Both the position numbers and the translations under genes were made by a program. The notes under the pieces were generated by a model. The model ran no database searches. It was not told the origin of the DNA and was given only the letters and a program-made list of their open reading frames with translations. DNA of 64,000 bases from JASLZO01 sp965247995 (GTDB lineage: Bacteria; Chloroflexota; Dehalococcoidia; UBA6926), in assembly GCA_965247995.1 (NCBI GenBank), contig OZ252041.1, positions 1,550,001 to 1,614,000 on the forward strand. The letters run 5' to 3'. How positions within the stretch are numbered: position 1 is the stretch's first letter; the number at the start of each line of letters is the position of its first letter. This document shows positions 8,546 through 17,847 of the stretch, piece by piece.

Positions 8546-11500
8546 GTGTCTGTAGCGAGACTCGTCTTCCGGCAGTTGCGGGCCAGTGGGCTGCTTGGGT
8601 TCGTCGCCTCCGTAGGGCTGGTACTTGCGGTCGTGCTGCTGGCCACCGGGCCGCTTTACCTTGCCACTCTGGAGCGGTCAGCGTTCGATCGGGCGTTGAC
8701 TGGTCTTCGATCGACACTCCACCCCCAGATTTACCTGGGCTTCTCGTCGTTCGCCGAAAACGAGTACAGGCGAGCGCGTTCGGACATCGCCACCGCAGCG
8801 GAGGCGGCACTCGGCGACGCATTTGTTGAGCCCGGCGTCTACGCCGCCGCCCGGGTCATGGACACCGAGTTCATCGACCCCTCAGCGTTTTCGCAACTTT
8901 CGCACTTCCAATTCCGGTCTGACCTGAAGGCCCATGTCGCCGTCGAGGGGCGGCTTCCGGAGCCGGCGGGCGCGGAAGGTCCCATCGAAGTGGCGATCGG
9001 ACGCGATGCGGCCGAGACCGTGTCTGTTTCCGTCGGCCAGAGGTTCCGGCAACCGGCGGGGCCTCAAGACCCGCGGCCGACGTTCGAAACCGTCGTCGTC
9101 GGGATCGTCGAACCCATCGATCCAGACGAAACCTACTGGCTCGCGCAAGGCCGACCGTATTTCGAAGCGTTCGAACTTCAGAACCTATGGGTGATGCCGC
9201 TCTTCGTCCCCGAGGAGACCCTCGTCAACCGCGTCGGTGCTCAGGCTCCAGCGTTCCTCGGGAACGTCAACGACTTCCTGTACGTGGACCGGGAGGTCGT
9301 ATTGGATCGAGGGCCCGACGGGACCGAGGAGATGCTGCTGGACCTCCAAGGCCGCTTGGCATCGGCGATCCCGAGAGCCAATCTCATCGCCGGATTGGAG
9401 CGGGAAGTCGATGTTTTCAGGAATGAGGTTTCGAGGGTCCGGGTGCCACTCGTGATTCTGCTTGTCCTCGTGGACGCGATCGCCCTTTACGCTCTCGGCA
9501 TGGTCGCCGTTGCGTTGAGCGGCAGACAACAGGGATCCGTTGCCTTGGTCAGGAGCCGCGGCGCGGGCGTGTTCGAGTCAGCCGGTATGGTGCTCGTATG
9601 GGGAATCGCGGTGTTGGCCGCGACGCTGATCGCCGCTCCGCTGGTGGCGTTCGCGATTGTGATAGGACTCGGCTTCGCACCAAGCTGGAGCGCCGTGCTG
9701 GGAACCGAAGCGCTACGGCCCGCCTCCTTGGTCCCAACGATCCCGTGGGTGGTCTTTGGCGCGGTCGTGGCTGGTGGCCTGTTGCTACTTCCAACGACTC
9801 GCGTCGCGCGGACACCGCTGACGGCACTCCGAACAGGTCGGGGACGCCGACCGAGCGGAGGGTGGGTCCAACGACTTCTGCTTGATATTGCGCTTCTCGC
9901 TGTCGGCGGGGCGCTGCTGTGGCAGCTCGATCAACGCCAGGGTCTGGCGACCACCGGTTCGAGCACAGGCGGCGAGGTTTCGGTGGATCGCGCTGCCTTG
10001 GTGATCCCCGCTTTGACCGTTGTCATCACGCTATTGCTCTTCTTCCGACTGTTGCCGTTGATCGTCCGAGCCGGGGGCCTCGCGACCCGCGCCGTTGGGT
10101 GGCTTGGAGCCTCGCTCGCGTTCGAACGATTGAGTCGGGCGCCTGGCCCTGCGTCGGGCTTGGGGGGCTTGTTCCTGCTCGTTGGCCTACTGGGCGCCTT
10201 TGCCGCTACGTTTGGAGGCACGTTGGACCGTAGCGCGAATGACTACGCGTCCTACCAATCGGGTGGCGATGCCTATGTTCATCGTGGCGAGGGGTATGCG
10301 AACCGTGGTTTCGTCGAGGCCCGCGAACTGTTCACGCAAGTGCAGGGTGTCGATGATGCGACCGCCGCGTATGTGACCAATGCCGGAATTGGATCGCTGA
10401 CTCCGGGCACACTTGTGCCCATGTTGGCGGTCGACCCAGGTACGGCGGAGCGCGTGCTCTGGTATCGAGACGACTTCTCCGACGAGCGGTTCGCTGACGT
10501 GCTGGTGAACCTGGCGTTGCTGGAAGGGAGTCGGACCCCAACTCGAGTCATCCCGGATGGCGCGGCGTCGGTTGGCTTGTGGGTCCGAGCGGATAACCCC
10601 ACGGGCAAGCACTTCCTGTGGTTGCACCTTGTCGATGCGCTTGGACGCCCGCACACCTATCCCATGGGACCGTTGGACTTCTCCGGTTGGCAACTGGTGG
10701 AACAGCCGCTCGGCAGGGGCGACCACGATCCCCCACCAGGCCCATACAACCTCGACTCGATCCTGGTGTATGAGAACGCAACTGGAGCGACGGGCGCTCC
10801 CGGTTTCATCTGGGTCGACGACCTTCAATACCGCGATTCTGACGGTACACCGCACGTGATCGATGCGTTCGAGCGGCCGGAGGCGTGGTTGCCGGTCTTA
10901 ACGACCGGGGATCGACGGGATACCGTCGAGGCCGCGGCCGTGACGCGCGAGCATCCGACAGCGTTGCAGTTCACGTGGGGCAGGGAAACGCTGGACGGCG
11001 TGCGGGGTCTCTACGTATCGCCTCAATCGGGCGCCGTCCCCGTCTACGTGAGCCCTGCCCTGATGGAAACCGCGGGGATGTTCGTTGGGCGGGAACGTCC
11101 AATGCACGTATCCGGGCGGATTGTGCCTTTCCGCGTCGTCGGAGTACTGGATCAGTTTCCGACAATGCCCGAAACGAGCGTCGGGTTCGCGGTCGCTCAC
11201 GGTCCCGCCCTCATGGCTCATGTCAATGCCGTCGCGGTCACGGCGGCGAAGGAAAAGAAGCCGATTTGGCCCAACCGCGTTTTCCTGACCCTGTCGGATG
11301 ACCCCGACGAGCAGATGACAGCCTTATCGGCAATCGAGGAAGACCCGCAGCTACACGGCGACCTGATCAGTGCGGCTGCGCTTTTGAGTGAAAGACAGCG
11401 GAGTCCGCTGGCCTCTGCCAGCTGGCGTGGGCTGGTCCTTCTTGCGGTCGTCGCTGCAGTGCTGAGTCTTGGAACCGGGATCGCCGCGTACGCGATCTCT

Positions 11501-11842
11501 TCAGCCCAAGACCGGGCGGGCGATATGGCGTTGTTCCGGGCGCTTGGACTATCGAGGCTCGGTGCGCTGGTCAGTTTCGCGATCGAACACGCCGTGATCG
11601 TCTTGCTCGCTTCGACCGTGGGAGTCATCGTCGGCTTGTGGTTGGCCACGGTGTTGGTTCCCCTGTTCCAAGGCTTGGGAACGGCGCCGGCGGTCCCACG
11701 ATTGATCGTCACCACGGAGTGGCAGACGGTTGGCACCGTGGTCGGGACAATGTTGGTTGGCGGAGTCGGTGGAGCGGTCCTGCTCTGGCGGGTCTTCCTT
11801 TCGGTCCCTATGGCGGCGTTGCTCAGGATCGGGAACGAGTAG
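8546..11842 (+). CDS. FtsX-like ABC exporter permease with large extracytoplasmic domains (1)
   Basis: 1098 aa from GTG 8546, preceded by GGGGG. One N-terminal membrane helix (about 13-36) precedes an extracytoplasmic region of about 260 residues. A cluster of helices follows between about 305 and 560, then a second long extracytoplasmic region. Three C-terminal helices (about 965-1090) have the FtsX/MacB pattern 'AYAISSAQDRAGDMALFRALGLSR'. Residues of about 676-760 (GLWVRADNPTGKHFLWLHL ... FIWVDDLQYRD) look like a jelly-roll carbohydrate-binding-type module. The stop overlaps the next gene's start region by one base gap. With the second permease and two ATPases it probably forms a heteromeric exporter; cargo unknown. 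Confidence 0.85.
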   Translation: MSVARLVFRQLRASGLLGFVASVGLVLAVVLLATGPLYLATLERSAFDRALTGLRSTLHPQIYLGFSSFAENEYRRARSDIATAAEAALGDAFVEPGVYAAARVMDTEFIDPSAFSQLSHFQFRSDLKAHVAVEGRLPEPAGAEGPIEVAIGRDAAETVSVSVGQRFRQPAGPQDPRPTFETVVVGIVEPIDPDETYWLAQGRPYFEAFELQNLWVMPLFVPEETLVNRVGAQAPAFLGNVNDFLYVDREVVLDRGPDGTEEMLLDLQGRLASAIPRANLIAGLEREVDVFRNEVSRVRVPLVILLVLVDAIALYALGMVAVALSGRQQGSVALVRSRGAGVFESAGMVLVWGIAVLAATLIAAPLVAFAIVIGLGFAPSWSAVLGTEALRPASLVPTIPWVVFGAVVAGGLLLLPTTRVARTPLTALRTGRGRRPSGGWVQRLLLDIALLAVGGALLWQLDQRQGLATTGSSTGGEVSVDRAALVIPALTVVITLLLFFRLLPLIVRAGGLATRAVGWLGASLAFERLSRAPGPASGLGGLFLLVGLLGAFAATFGGTLDRSANDYASYQSGGDAYVHRGEGYANRGFVEARELFTQVQGVDDATAAYVTNAGIGSLTPGTLVPMLAVDPGTAERVLWYRDDFSDERFADVLVNLALLEGSRTPTRVIPDGAASVGLWVRADNPTGKHFLWLHLVDALGRPHTYPMGPLDFSGWQLVEQPLGRGDHDPPPGPYNLDSILVYENATGATGAPGFIWVDDLQYRDSDGTPHVIDAFERPEAWLPVLTTGDRRDTVEAAAVTREHPTALQFTWGRETLDGVRGLYVSPQSGAVPVYVSPALMETAGMFVGRERPMHVSGRIVPFRVVGVLDQFPTMPETSVGFAVAHGPALMAHVNAVAVTAAKEKKPIWPNRVFLTLSDDPDEQMTALSAIEEDPQLHGDLISAAALLSERQRSPLASASWRGLVLLAVVAAVLSLGTGIAAYAISSAQDRAGDMALFRALGLSRLGALVSFAIEHAVIVLLASTVGVIVGLWLATVLVPLFQGLGTAPAVPRLIVTTEWQTVGTVVGTMLVGGVGGAVLLWRVFLSVPMAALLRIGNE

Positions 11843-11843
11843 C

Positions 11844-14800
11844 ATGATCGGCTCCTTCTTCCCGTTGGTGGCCCGGCGCATGTGGGCGTACGCGCCGCTG
11901 TTGCTCCCCGTGCTCATCGGCACGCTGTTTGCAACTGCTGTTACGTCAGGAATCGTCATCTACAGCGAATCGTTACGCGACGTCGGGTTGTCCCATTCGC
12001 TCCGTGGCGCAGAACCTCGCGACCTTGATCTGAAACTCCGGTTCGACTCGCCGTCTGCGAACCAACCTTCGCGCGACCTCACGGTGGGCCGCGTCGAGGC
12101 TCAGGTCGACGCGAGGTTGGGGTCGCTCGTTCGAGACCCGACGACGTTCAGCCGCTCCGACACGTTCCTCATGTCTCGGCCAGGGAACCCCCCAGGCTCC
12201 ATGTCAACCGCGCCCCGTGGGTCGTTCCACGTCCTTTCGGACGCACCGGACAAAGTCCAATTGGTCGAAGGGCGGTGGCCTGACCACGTAGTAACGAGTG
12301 ATCCAGAAACGGTCACAATCGAGGCAGTGGCTCTGGTCGCAGGTGCGGAAGTACTCGGCCTGCGAGCTGGCGACCACGTGGCGTTTACGCCGTTTTGGTC
12401 GGATATCACGCCACACGTGACGGTCATTCTCACCGGTGTCGCGCAGATTCGCGATGCGAGTGATCCACTGTGGAGCGAACCGCCGTTCACGCGGCTTTCG
12501 AACCCCCCAACGCTCCTGAACACACTGCCGGTGATTGTCCACGAGGACAGCTTCATCTCGACGCTGGGTACGGCGTTCCAAGAGATGGGAGCATCCCATC
12601 AGTGGACGTACACGATTCGACAGGAGCAGGTGCGCGCGGCGAACGCGGACCGAATACTGTCCCAGACCAATGCCTTAAGCAACTCGTTAGGATCGCGGCT
12701 GCGCGGATTCCGTCTCGAGACTGGCCTGACCGATCTCCTGTCGGAGTACGACACACGACTTCGGTTCATTCAAGTGCCCTTGGCCGTCGTGCTCCTGCTG
12801 GTCGAGGCGATGGTCCTGTACGCCGTCGCCTTCCTAGCGACAATGGTCATGGAGCGGCAACGGGCGGATGCGGCCTTGGTCCGGAGCCGTGGGGCTCATA
12901 CGAGCCACGTCTTCTACCTGTACGCGGCCCAGGGACTGCTCATCAGCGGCGTCGCGGTTGTGCTCGGCCCGCCATTGGCCGCGGCGGCGATCTCCAGCCT
13001 TGGGTACTTCCCCGTGTTCATTTCGTTCACGGATGGCGCACTGTTGCCGGTATCGCTCTCGCCTGCGTCCTTCCTGTTCGCCGGGATCGGCGGCGTATTG
13101 TCCCTCTCGGTGTTCTTGACCGCCAGTTTCCAGATCGCCCGGCGGAATCCCCTCGAAGAGCGCCGGCAGGTGACACGGCCGATGCAAACTCCGTTGCTCC
13201 AGCGACACTACGTGGACGTCGGACTGGCGGGCGTGGTCGCGCTGTTGCTCTGGCAGATGGGGCAGCAGGGTTCCCTGGTCGCGGCCGCCGTGGCTGACCG
13301 CGGTTCGGCGGACCTCTTCCTTCTCGTCGTCCCAGCGCTGTTCCTGTTGACCGCCGCGATGATCCTGCTGCGCCTCTTCCCCCTAGCCGTTCGGATCGTC
13401 GCGCGCTTCACCGCTCCTGCGGCGCCGACGTGGTTGGCACTGAGTTTGTGGCAGATCGGCCGTAACCCTATCGGAGCGACGCGACTCGTGTTGCTGCTCG
13501 TCCTTGGGGCGGGCCTCGGCGCGTTCGCGGCCAGCTTTGGCGGGACGTTGGAGCGGAGCTATCGAGATCGGGCCTACTACGAGGCCGGAGCAGAACTGCG
13601 TTTGAATGCCGTCGGTGCCGCTGCCACCGGACCGAGCCGAGATATCGCGAGTGAACTCACGGCCGTGCCGGAGATCGAGGCGGCTTCGTTGGTCACCCGC
13701 CAACAGGGTTCGTTTACCGGCGCAACGTCGACCGAACGATTCCAAATACTCGGCGTCGTCCCGGACAAGTTCGCACAGGTCGCGTGGTGGCGTGACGACT
13801 TTGGGTCCAAGGACGTGCAGCCGGTTCTCGACCACTTGACGGACGATCAATCAGCCGCCTGGGGTGTGCCGCTGCCCGAGGACACGGATCAGATCGGCCT
13901 CTGGGTCCGCGCAACGGACTCCAGCCCACAGTCATTCCTCTTGGGACTGGTATCGGACGCGAACGACCGGTACTTCACCGTCTACTTCGGAACACTCATG
14001 AGCACGGAATGGACCCACTACGAGACGGCGGCCGTACCCCAATCACTCCGGCGGTTTGGACGATCGATTCAAGGTCTGGAGCCACAGTCGCCTCTCCGAC
14101 TCGTGTCCATCCAGGTCCGCCAGCGAGCAAACTCGGGCGGGATGACCGGTGGGGGGTTCTTCGTGGACCGTGTCACCGCCCGAACGTCCGAAGGCAAGGT
14201 GACCAGCGTTGCCAACGTCGCGGAGGACCCAGACCGCTGGTCCGTGCTGAATGTCGGAGCCCTGTCGCGTGGAGACGCCATGAGGCTGGTACCCGTATCG
14301 AGTCAGGATGGTGGCCCTTCCGCGCTGTTCACCTGGAGAGCTACGACTGGATTCGTGCAGCGCGGAATCTATGCAGGCCCCACCAAAGCGGAGTTGCCTG
14401 TCGTCGTCAGCCCAGCGATTCTCCGAGAGACTGGGCAAACGGTCGGCGATACCTCGGTGTTGGCTACGGCGTCCGGCCCCGTGCCAATCCGGATTGCCGC
14501 GACCATTGACTACGTGCCGACGCTCGACCCGGGTCAGGGAGCCGGATTCATCCTGGCGAATCGTGACGCGCTATTGCGGCAACAGAACCTTGTTGGCCAG
14601 TCCGCGGAGACCCAGTCGAACGAAGCGTGGATCGCGCTCAGCGCGTTGGGACTCGAACGTGGCGTCGACGAATCGGTCTCCGCCGCACTCACGGTTCCAG
14701 GAACGGGTTTGCCAGTCACGCGGGAAGCGATTCTCGCAACGTCGAACGCGGATCCCCTCGTCGCGGCGGGTTGGGGGGCCCTGCTCTTCGTCGCGTACGG

Positions 14801-15194
14801 CGGCGTGTTGCTTCTCGGGGTCGTTGGATTCATCGCTCACGCCGCGTTGTCCGTGGGCGAGCGCAGTGTGCAGTTCGCACTCCTGCGAACGCTCGGCCTC
14901 GGCCGAGGGGAGATCCGGGCGGTCGTCTGGTTTGAGCACGTGATCATTGTCGTCGTGGGCATCTCTCTGGGGTACTTACTAGGACTGAGGACCGGCTCGT
15001 TGCTGATGCCATTCTTGGACAGAACCGAAGAAGGGATCGAGGTCCTGCCACCGTTCATTTTGGAAACAAGCTGGGCGTCGCTAGGCGCCGTGTACGGGCT
15101 CATGGCGGGGGTGTTCCTGCTAGCCACCGCGATCGTAGTGCGTCTGTACAATGCGCTAGCTCTCGGCCAGGCTCTCCGGATCGGCGAGGAGTAG
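11844..15194 (+). CDS. FtsX-like ABC exporter permease with large extracytoplasmic domains (2)
   Basis: 1116 aa from ATG 11844, two bases after the previous stop; an open frame reaching back to 11730 is antisense-like padding inside the upstream gene. It is paralogous in layout to the first permease: an N-terminal helix, an outer region, a helix cluster (about 310-560), a second outer region, and C-terminal FtsX helices around 'VGERSVQFALLRTLGLGRGEIR'. The jelly-roll-like module recurs at about 685-780 (GLWVRATDSSPQSFLLGLV ... GGGFFVDRVTA). The ATPase gene starts 3 nt after its stop. The pair probably makes a heterodimeric membrane unit. Confidence 0.85.
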   Translation: MIGSFFPLVARRMWAYAPLLLPVLIGTLFATAVTSGIVIYSESLRDVGLSHSLRGAEPRDLDLKLRFDSPSANQPSRDLTVGRVEAQVDARLGSLVRDPTTFSRSDTFLMSRPGNPPGSMSTAPRGSFHVLSDAPDKVQLVEGRWPDHVVTSDPETVTIEAVALVAGAEVLGLRAGDHVAFTPFWSDITPHVTVILTGVAQIRDASDPLWSEPPFTRLSNPPTLLNTLPVIVHEDSFISTLGTAFQEMGASHQWTYTIRQEQVRAANADRILSQTNALSNSLGSRLRGFRLETGLTDLLSEYDTRLRFIQVPLAVVLLLVEAMVLYAVAFLATMVMERQRADAALVRSRGAHTSHVFYLYAAQGLLISGVAVVLGPPLAAAAISSLGYFPVFISFTDGALLPVSLSPASFLFAGIGGVLSLSVFLTASFQIARRNPLEERRQVTRPMQTPLLQRHYVDVGLAGVVALLLWQMGQQGSLVAAAVADRGSADLFLLVVPALFLLTAAMILLRLFPLAVRIVARFTAPAAPTWLALSLWQIGRNPIGATRLVLLLVLGAGLGAFAASFGGTLERSYRDRAYYEAGAELRLNAVGAAATGPSRDIASELTAVPEIEAASLVTRQQGSFTGATSTERFQILGVVPDKFAQVAWWRDDFGSKDVQPVLDHLTDDQSAAWGVPLPEDTDQIGLWVRATDSSPQSFLLGLVSDANDRYFTVYFGTLMSTEWTHYETAAVPQSLRRFGRSIQGLEPQSPLRLVSIQVRQRANSGGMTGGGFFVDRVTARTSEGKVTSVANVAEDPDRWSVLNVGALSRGDAMRLVPVSSQDGGPSALFTWRATTGFVQRGIYAGPTKAELPVVVSPAILRETGQTVGDTSVLATASGPVPIRIAATIDYVPTLDPGQGAGFILANRDALLRQQNLVGQSAETQSNEAWIALSALGLERGVDESVSAALTVPGTGLPVTREAILATSNADPLVAAGWGALLFVAYGGVLLLGVVGFIAHAALSVGERSVQFALLRTLGLGRGEIRAVVWFEHVIIVVVGISLGYLLGLRTGSLLMPFLDRTEEGIEVLPPFILETSWASLGAVYGLMAGVFLLATAIVVRLYNALALGQALRIGEE

Positions 15195-15197
15195 CGC

Positions 15198-16124
15198 GTG
15201 ACGACGGTCAATGCACGGAATTTGGCGACGCAAAATCGGCCCGCTGCGAACGGGTTCTATATCGTGTGCCGCGACTTGTTCAAGATCTACAAGGCGCAGG
15301 ATCTGGAAGTGGTCGCCCTCCGTGGGCTCGACCTCCAGGTGTCGAAGTCGGAGGTGCTCGCCGTCGTCGGGGCAAGCGGGAGCGGGAAGTCGACACTTCT
15401 GAACATCCTTGCCGGATATGACACGCCCTCCGCGGGGGAGATTCGTGTTGGTGACAAGGATCTCCTGAACTTGCGAGGTCGGGAAACGGAGGCGTACCGC
15501 CTCACCGAGGTGGGTTTCGTTTGGCAACAGACCGGTAGGAACCTCTTGCCGTACCTCACCGCACGCGAGAACGTCGAACTCCCCATGTTGCTCTCTCGGA
15601 CACCAGCGCGGGAGCGGCGGAGGAGGTCCCTTGAACTCCTGGAGACGGTTGGGTTGGACCACCGCGTCGCGCACCGACCAGATCAACTCTCAGGAGGCGA
15701 GCAACAACGGGTCGCGATCGCGATTGCGATGGCGAATCAACCGTCGCTCTTGTTGGCTGACGAGCCGACGGGAGAACTCGACTCCGAAACTGCCATGGAA
15801 GTGCTCGGTCTCTTTAGATCGCTCAGCGAACGGTTCGAAACAACCGTGGTGATCGTGACGCACGACCCGGAGGTCGTCGCGATTGTCGACCGAGTCGTCG
15901 TCATCCGCGACGGGCGTGCGAGTGCGGAGATTGTCGCGCTGCACGACTTTCGAAGGCCCGCTGCAGAGGCCAGTTCGGATCAACCCGAAGAATTCATCCT
16001 GGTGGACAGCAGTGGAAGGCTGCAAATCCCAAGGGAGTTCCTAGAGCATCTCCGCATCCAAGAACGGGCGAAGGTCGAGCTGGACGGGGATCGGGTAATT
16101 GTGTCACCCGTTGAGGCGCTCTAG
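15198..16124 (+). CDS. ABC transporter ATPase with C-terminal AbrB-like domain
   Basis: 308 aa from GTG 15198. MacB/LolD-type ATPase: Walker A GASGSGKST (about 58-66), Q-loop region VWQQTGRN, signature LSGGEQQRVAIAIAMA (about 164), Walker B LLLADEPTGELDS (about 184), H-loop VTHDPEV. Beyond the usual end near residue 235 there is an acidic linker and then about 42 residues (EFILVDSSGRLQIPREFLEHL, then IQERAKVELDGDRVIVSP). That tail matches the swapped-hairpin SpoVT/AbrB pattern. AbrB domains normally bind DNA or toxin partners, so a fusion to a transporter ATPase is odd; it may only dimerise. Stop 16122-16124 abuts the next start. Confidence 0.9.
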   Translation: MTTVNARNLATQNRPAANGFYIVCRDLFKIYKAQDLEVVALRGLDLQVSKSEVLAVVGASGSGKSTLLNILAGYDTPSAGEIRVGDKDLLNLRGRETEAYRLTEVGFVWQQTGRNLLPYLTARENVELPMLLSRTPARERRRRSLELLETVGLDHRVAHRPDQLSGGEQQRVAIAIAMANQPSLLLADEPTGELDSETAMEVLGLFRSLSERFETTVVIVTHDPEVVAIVDRVVVIRDGRASAEIVALHDFRRPAAEASSDQPEEFILVDSSGRLQIPREFLEHLRIQERAKVELDGDRVIVSPVEAL

Positions 16125-16826
16125 GTGGCAACTGCTGATCCCGCCGACCGCGTGATCGCCCAGACGCACGGCGTTCACCGCAGCTATCGCCTCCGCAGTG
16201 AGGAAGTCCACGCGCTGCGAGGAGTTGACATCACGGTCACCGGCGGGGAGTTCGTCACGCTGATTGGGCGTTCGGGATCCGGCAAAACAACGCTCCTCAA
16301 TATCATCGCTGGGTTGGACAGACCCACCTCCGGCTCGGTGACGGTACTGAGGCACGACACGAACGCGATGTCGGACGAGCAGCTGGCCGAAATGCGGCGC
16401 GAGAACATCGGGATCATCTTCCAGTCCTCGGCACTCATGCCGTTGCTGACCGCGATCGAAAACGTGGAGCTCCCCCTGCGCATCTTGCGCTGGCCCCGCG
16501 GTGAGCGAGAACGCCGCGCCTGGGAGTCGTTGGAGGCGGTTGGAATGGACATTCGGGCACGCCACCGGCCGTATGAACTCTCTGGGGGCGAACAGCAACG
16601 GGTCGGAATCGCGCGGGCAATCGCCTCGCGACCAGCGCTGATTCTGGCAGACGAACCCACTGGCGAGCTGGACTCGGTATCCGCACAGCGCGTATTCGGG
16701 ATGTTCAGGACGCTTGTCGATAGCGAGGGCGTGACAGTGTTGGCTGCTACCCACGACCGTGCGATCATCCGTCAGGCCGATCGCGTACTCGAGCTTCGAG
16801 ACGGACGCCTCGCCGAGCACGAATAA
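16125..16826 (+). CDS. ABC transporter ATPase (LolD/MacB type)
   Basis: 233 aa from GTG 16125, directly after the preceding stop. A standard single-domain ATPase for FtsX-type exporters: Walker A GRSGSGKTT (about 46-54), Q-loop IIFQSSALMP, signature LSGGEQQRVGIARAIA (about 151), Walker B LILADEPTGELDS (about 170), H-loop ATHDRAI. It lacks the AbrB-like tail of its neighbour. Last gene of the four-gene exporter operon, which is followed by a hairpin. Two ATPases with two permeases suggest a heteromer. Confidence 0.92.
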   Translation: MATADPADRVIAQTHGVHRSYRLRSEEVHALRGVDITVTGGEFVTLIGRSGSGKTTLLNIIAGLDRPTSGSVTVLRHDTNAMSDEQLAEMRRENIGIIFQSSALMPLLTAIENVELPLRILRWPRGERERRAWESLEAVGMDIRARHRPYELSGGEQQRVGIARAIASRPALILADEPTGELDSVSAQRVFGMFRTLVDSEGVTVLAATHDRAIIRQADRVLELRDGRLAEHE

Positions 16827-16828
16827 TC

Positions 16829-16852
16829 TGCTGGACCCTAGGAGGTCCAGCA
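16829..16852. terminator. Hairpin between convergent genes, probable bidirectional terminator
   Basis: Perfect 9-bp inverted repeat TGCTGGACC (16829-16837) / GGTCCAGCA (16844-16852) with a 6-nt loop. It lies between the ends of the exporter ATPase (16826) and the LLM oxidoreductase (16860). There is no clear T-run on either side, so termination is inferred from position. Confidence 0.5.
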
Positions 16853-16859
16853 ACGAAGA

Positions 16860-17735
16860 TCAGCGGGCGTTGGCGACGATATCTGCGATCACCGGGAGAT
16901 CTTCGGCGCGTCGGTACGCGATCATCAATTCGCCCACGCCGAACTCTTCGAGCCTGTCGAGGTGGTCACGCAACCCTGCGGCGTCTTCGAAAACCAACTC
17001 CTTGGCCAGTTCTTCAAACGTCGCTGTGCCGGGTTCTCGTCCACAGAGCTGTTGGAGGTTGTAGTTGCGACCAAAGTTATTGACCCACCACTCCCTGACC
17101 TCGGCCGGTTCAACGAAGCCAAGGGTCGTGACCAACGCGAATGGGTCGTGCTGCGCGCCCTCGGCCGTCTGGCGAATCCTGTCGAGCAACACGGGATTGC
17201 TAGTGTAGACGTGGAGTCCGTCCGCGGCCCGTTGCGCAATATCCGCCCAATACTGGCTCATTGCTGCGATATAGATGGGAATCCGCGTTTGAACAGGCTG
17301 GACCCGCTGGGAGACTTCCTTGAATTTGAATGCTTCGCCGTCGGTGGACACCGTCTCGTCATTTAGCAGACGGTGGATGATGTCAATCGCTTCCTCGACA
17401 GCCGAATCCGGCCTGTCAGCGTCGACGCTCGTAATCCAGGGACGAGCCCCTCGACCGAGCGACAGGTCGATCCGGCCGCCGGACATTTGGTCGAGCGTTG
17501 CCGCTGCATGAGCAATGACGGCGGGGTTGCGATGGTACGGAGCCATGACGCCGACGCCAACGCGGGCGGTGGTCGTGTGCTCGACGGCAAGTGCTGCCGT
17601 TGTCCATACCTCCCACTGGGACATCGCTGCGTCCGGCACCCATATGCGATCGAAACCGTAAGAGTCATAATCGCGCAGGTAGCCGAGCAACTCGGTGATC
17701 GGGGTGCGGACCGCCAACTCGACGCCGATACGCAT
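16860..17735 (-). CDS. LLM-class flavin-dependent oxidoreductase
   Basis: 291 aa from ATG 17735; GGAG about 8 nt upstream fixes this start over longer frames. Bacterial luciferase-like TIM barrel: 'MRIGVELAVRTPITELLGYL' opens the fold, then DSYGFDRIWVPDA, VGVGVMAPYHRNPAVIAHAA, TLDQMSGGRIDLSLGRGA and a C-terminal 'LRDHLDRLEEFGVGELMI'. This pattern is typical of F420- or FMN-dependent members such as methylene-H4MPT reductase-like proteins. The cofactor and substrate cannot be told from sequence. Divergent from the peptide-binding lipoprotein gene. Paralogues of this family are abundant in SAR202-type genomes. Confidence 0.9.
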   Translation of the reverse strand: MRIGVELAVRTPITELLGYLRDYDSYGFDRIWVPDAAMSQWEVWTTAALAVEHTTTARVGVGVMAPYHRNPAVIAHAAATLDQMSGGRIDLSLGRGARPWITSVDADRPDSAVEEAIDIIHRLLNDETVSTDGEAFKFKEVSQRVQPVQTRIPIYIAAMSQYWADIAQRAADGLHVYTSNPVLLDRIRQTAEGAQHDPFALVTTLGFVEPAEVREWWVNNFGRNYNLQQLCGREPGTATFEELAKELVFEDAAGLRDHLDRLEEFGVGELMIAYRRAEDLPVIADIVANAR

Positions 17736-17847
17736 GGATCTCAACTCCAAAGAACGATGGTGCGAGTGTACGGTATGGCTACCGGCTCCCGCAGTTCGCA
17801 ACTGCGGTCGTACGGCCGGACGAAACACGACGCCGAGTTTTATTAGA

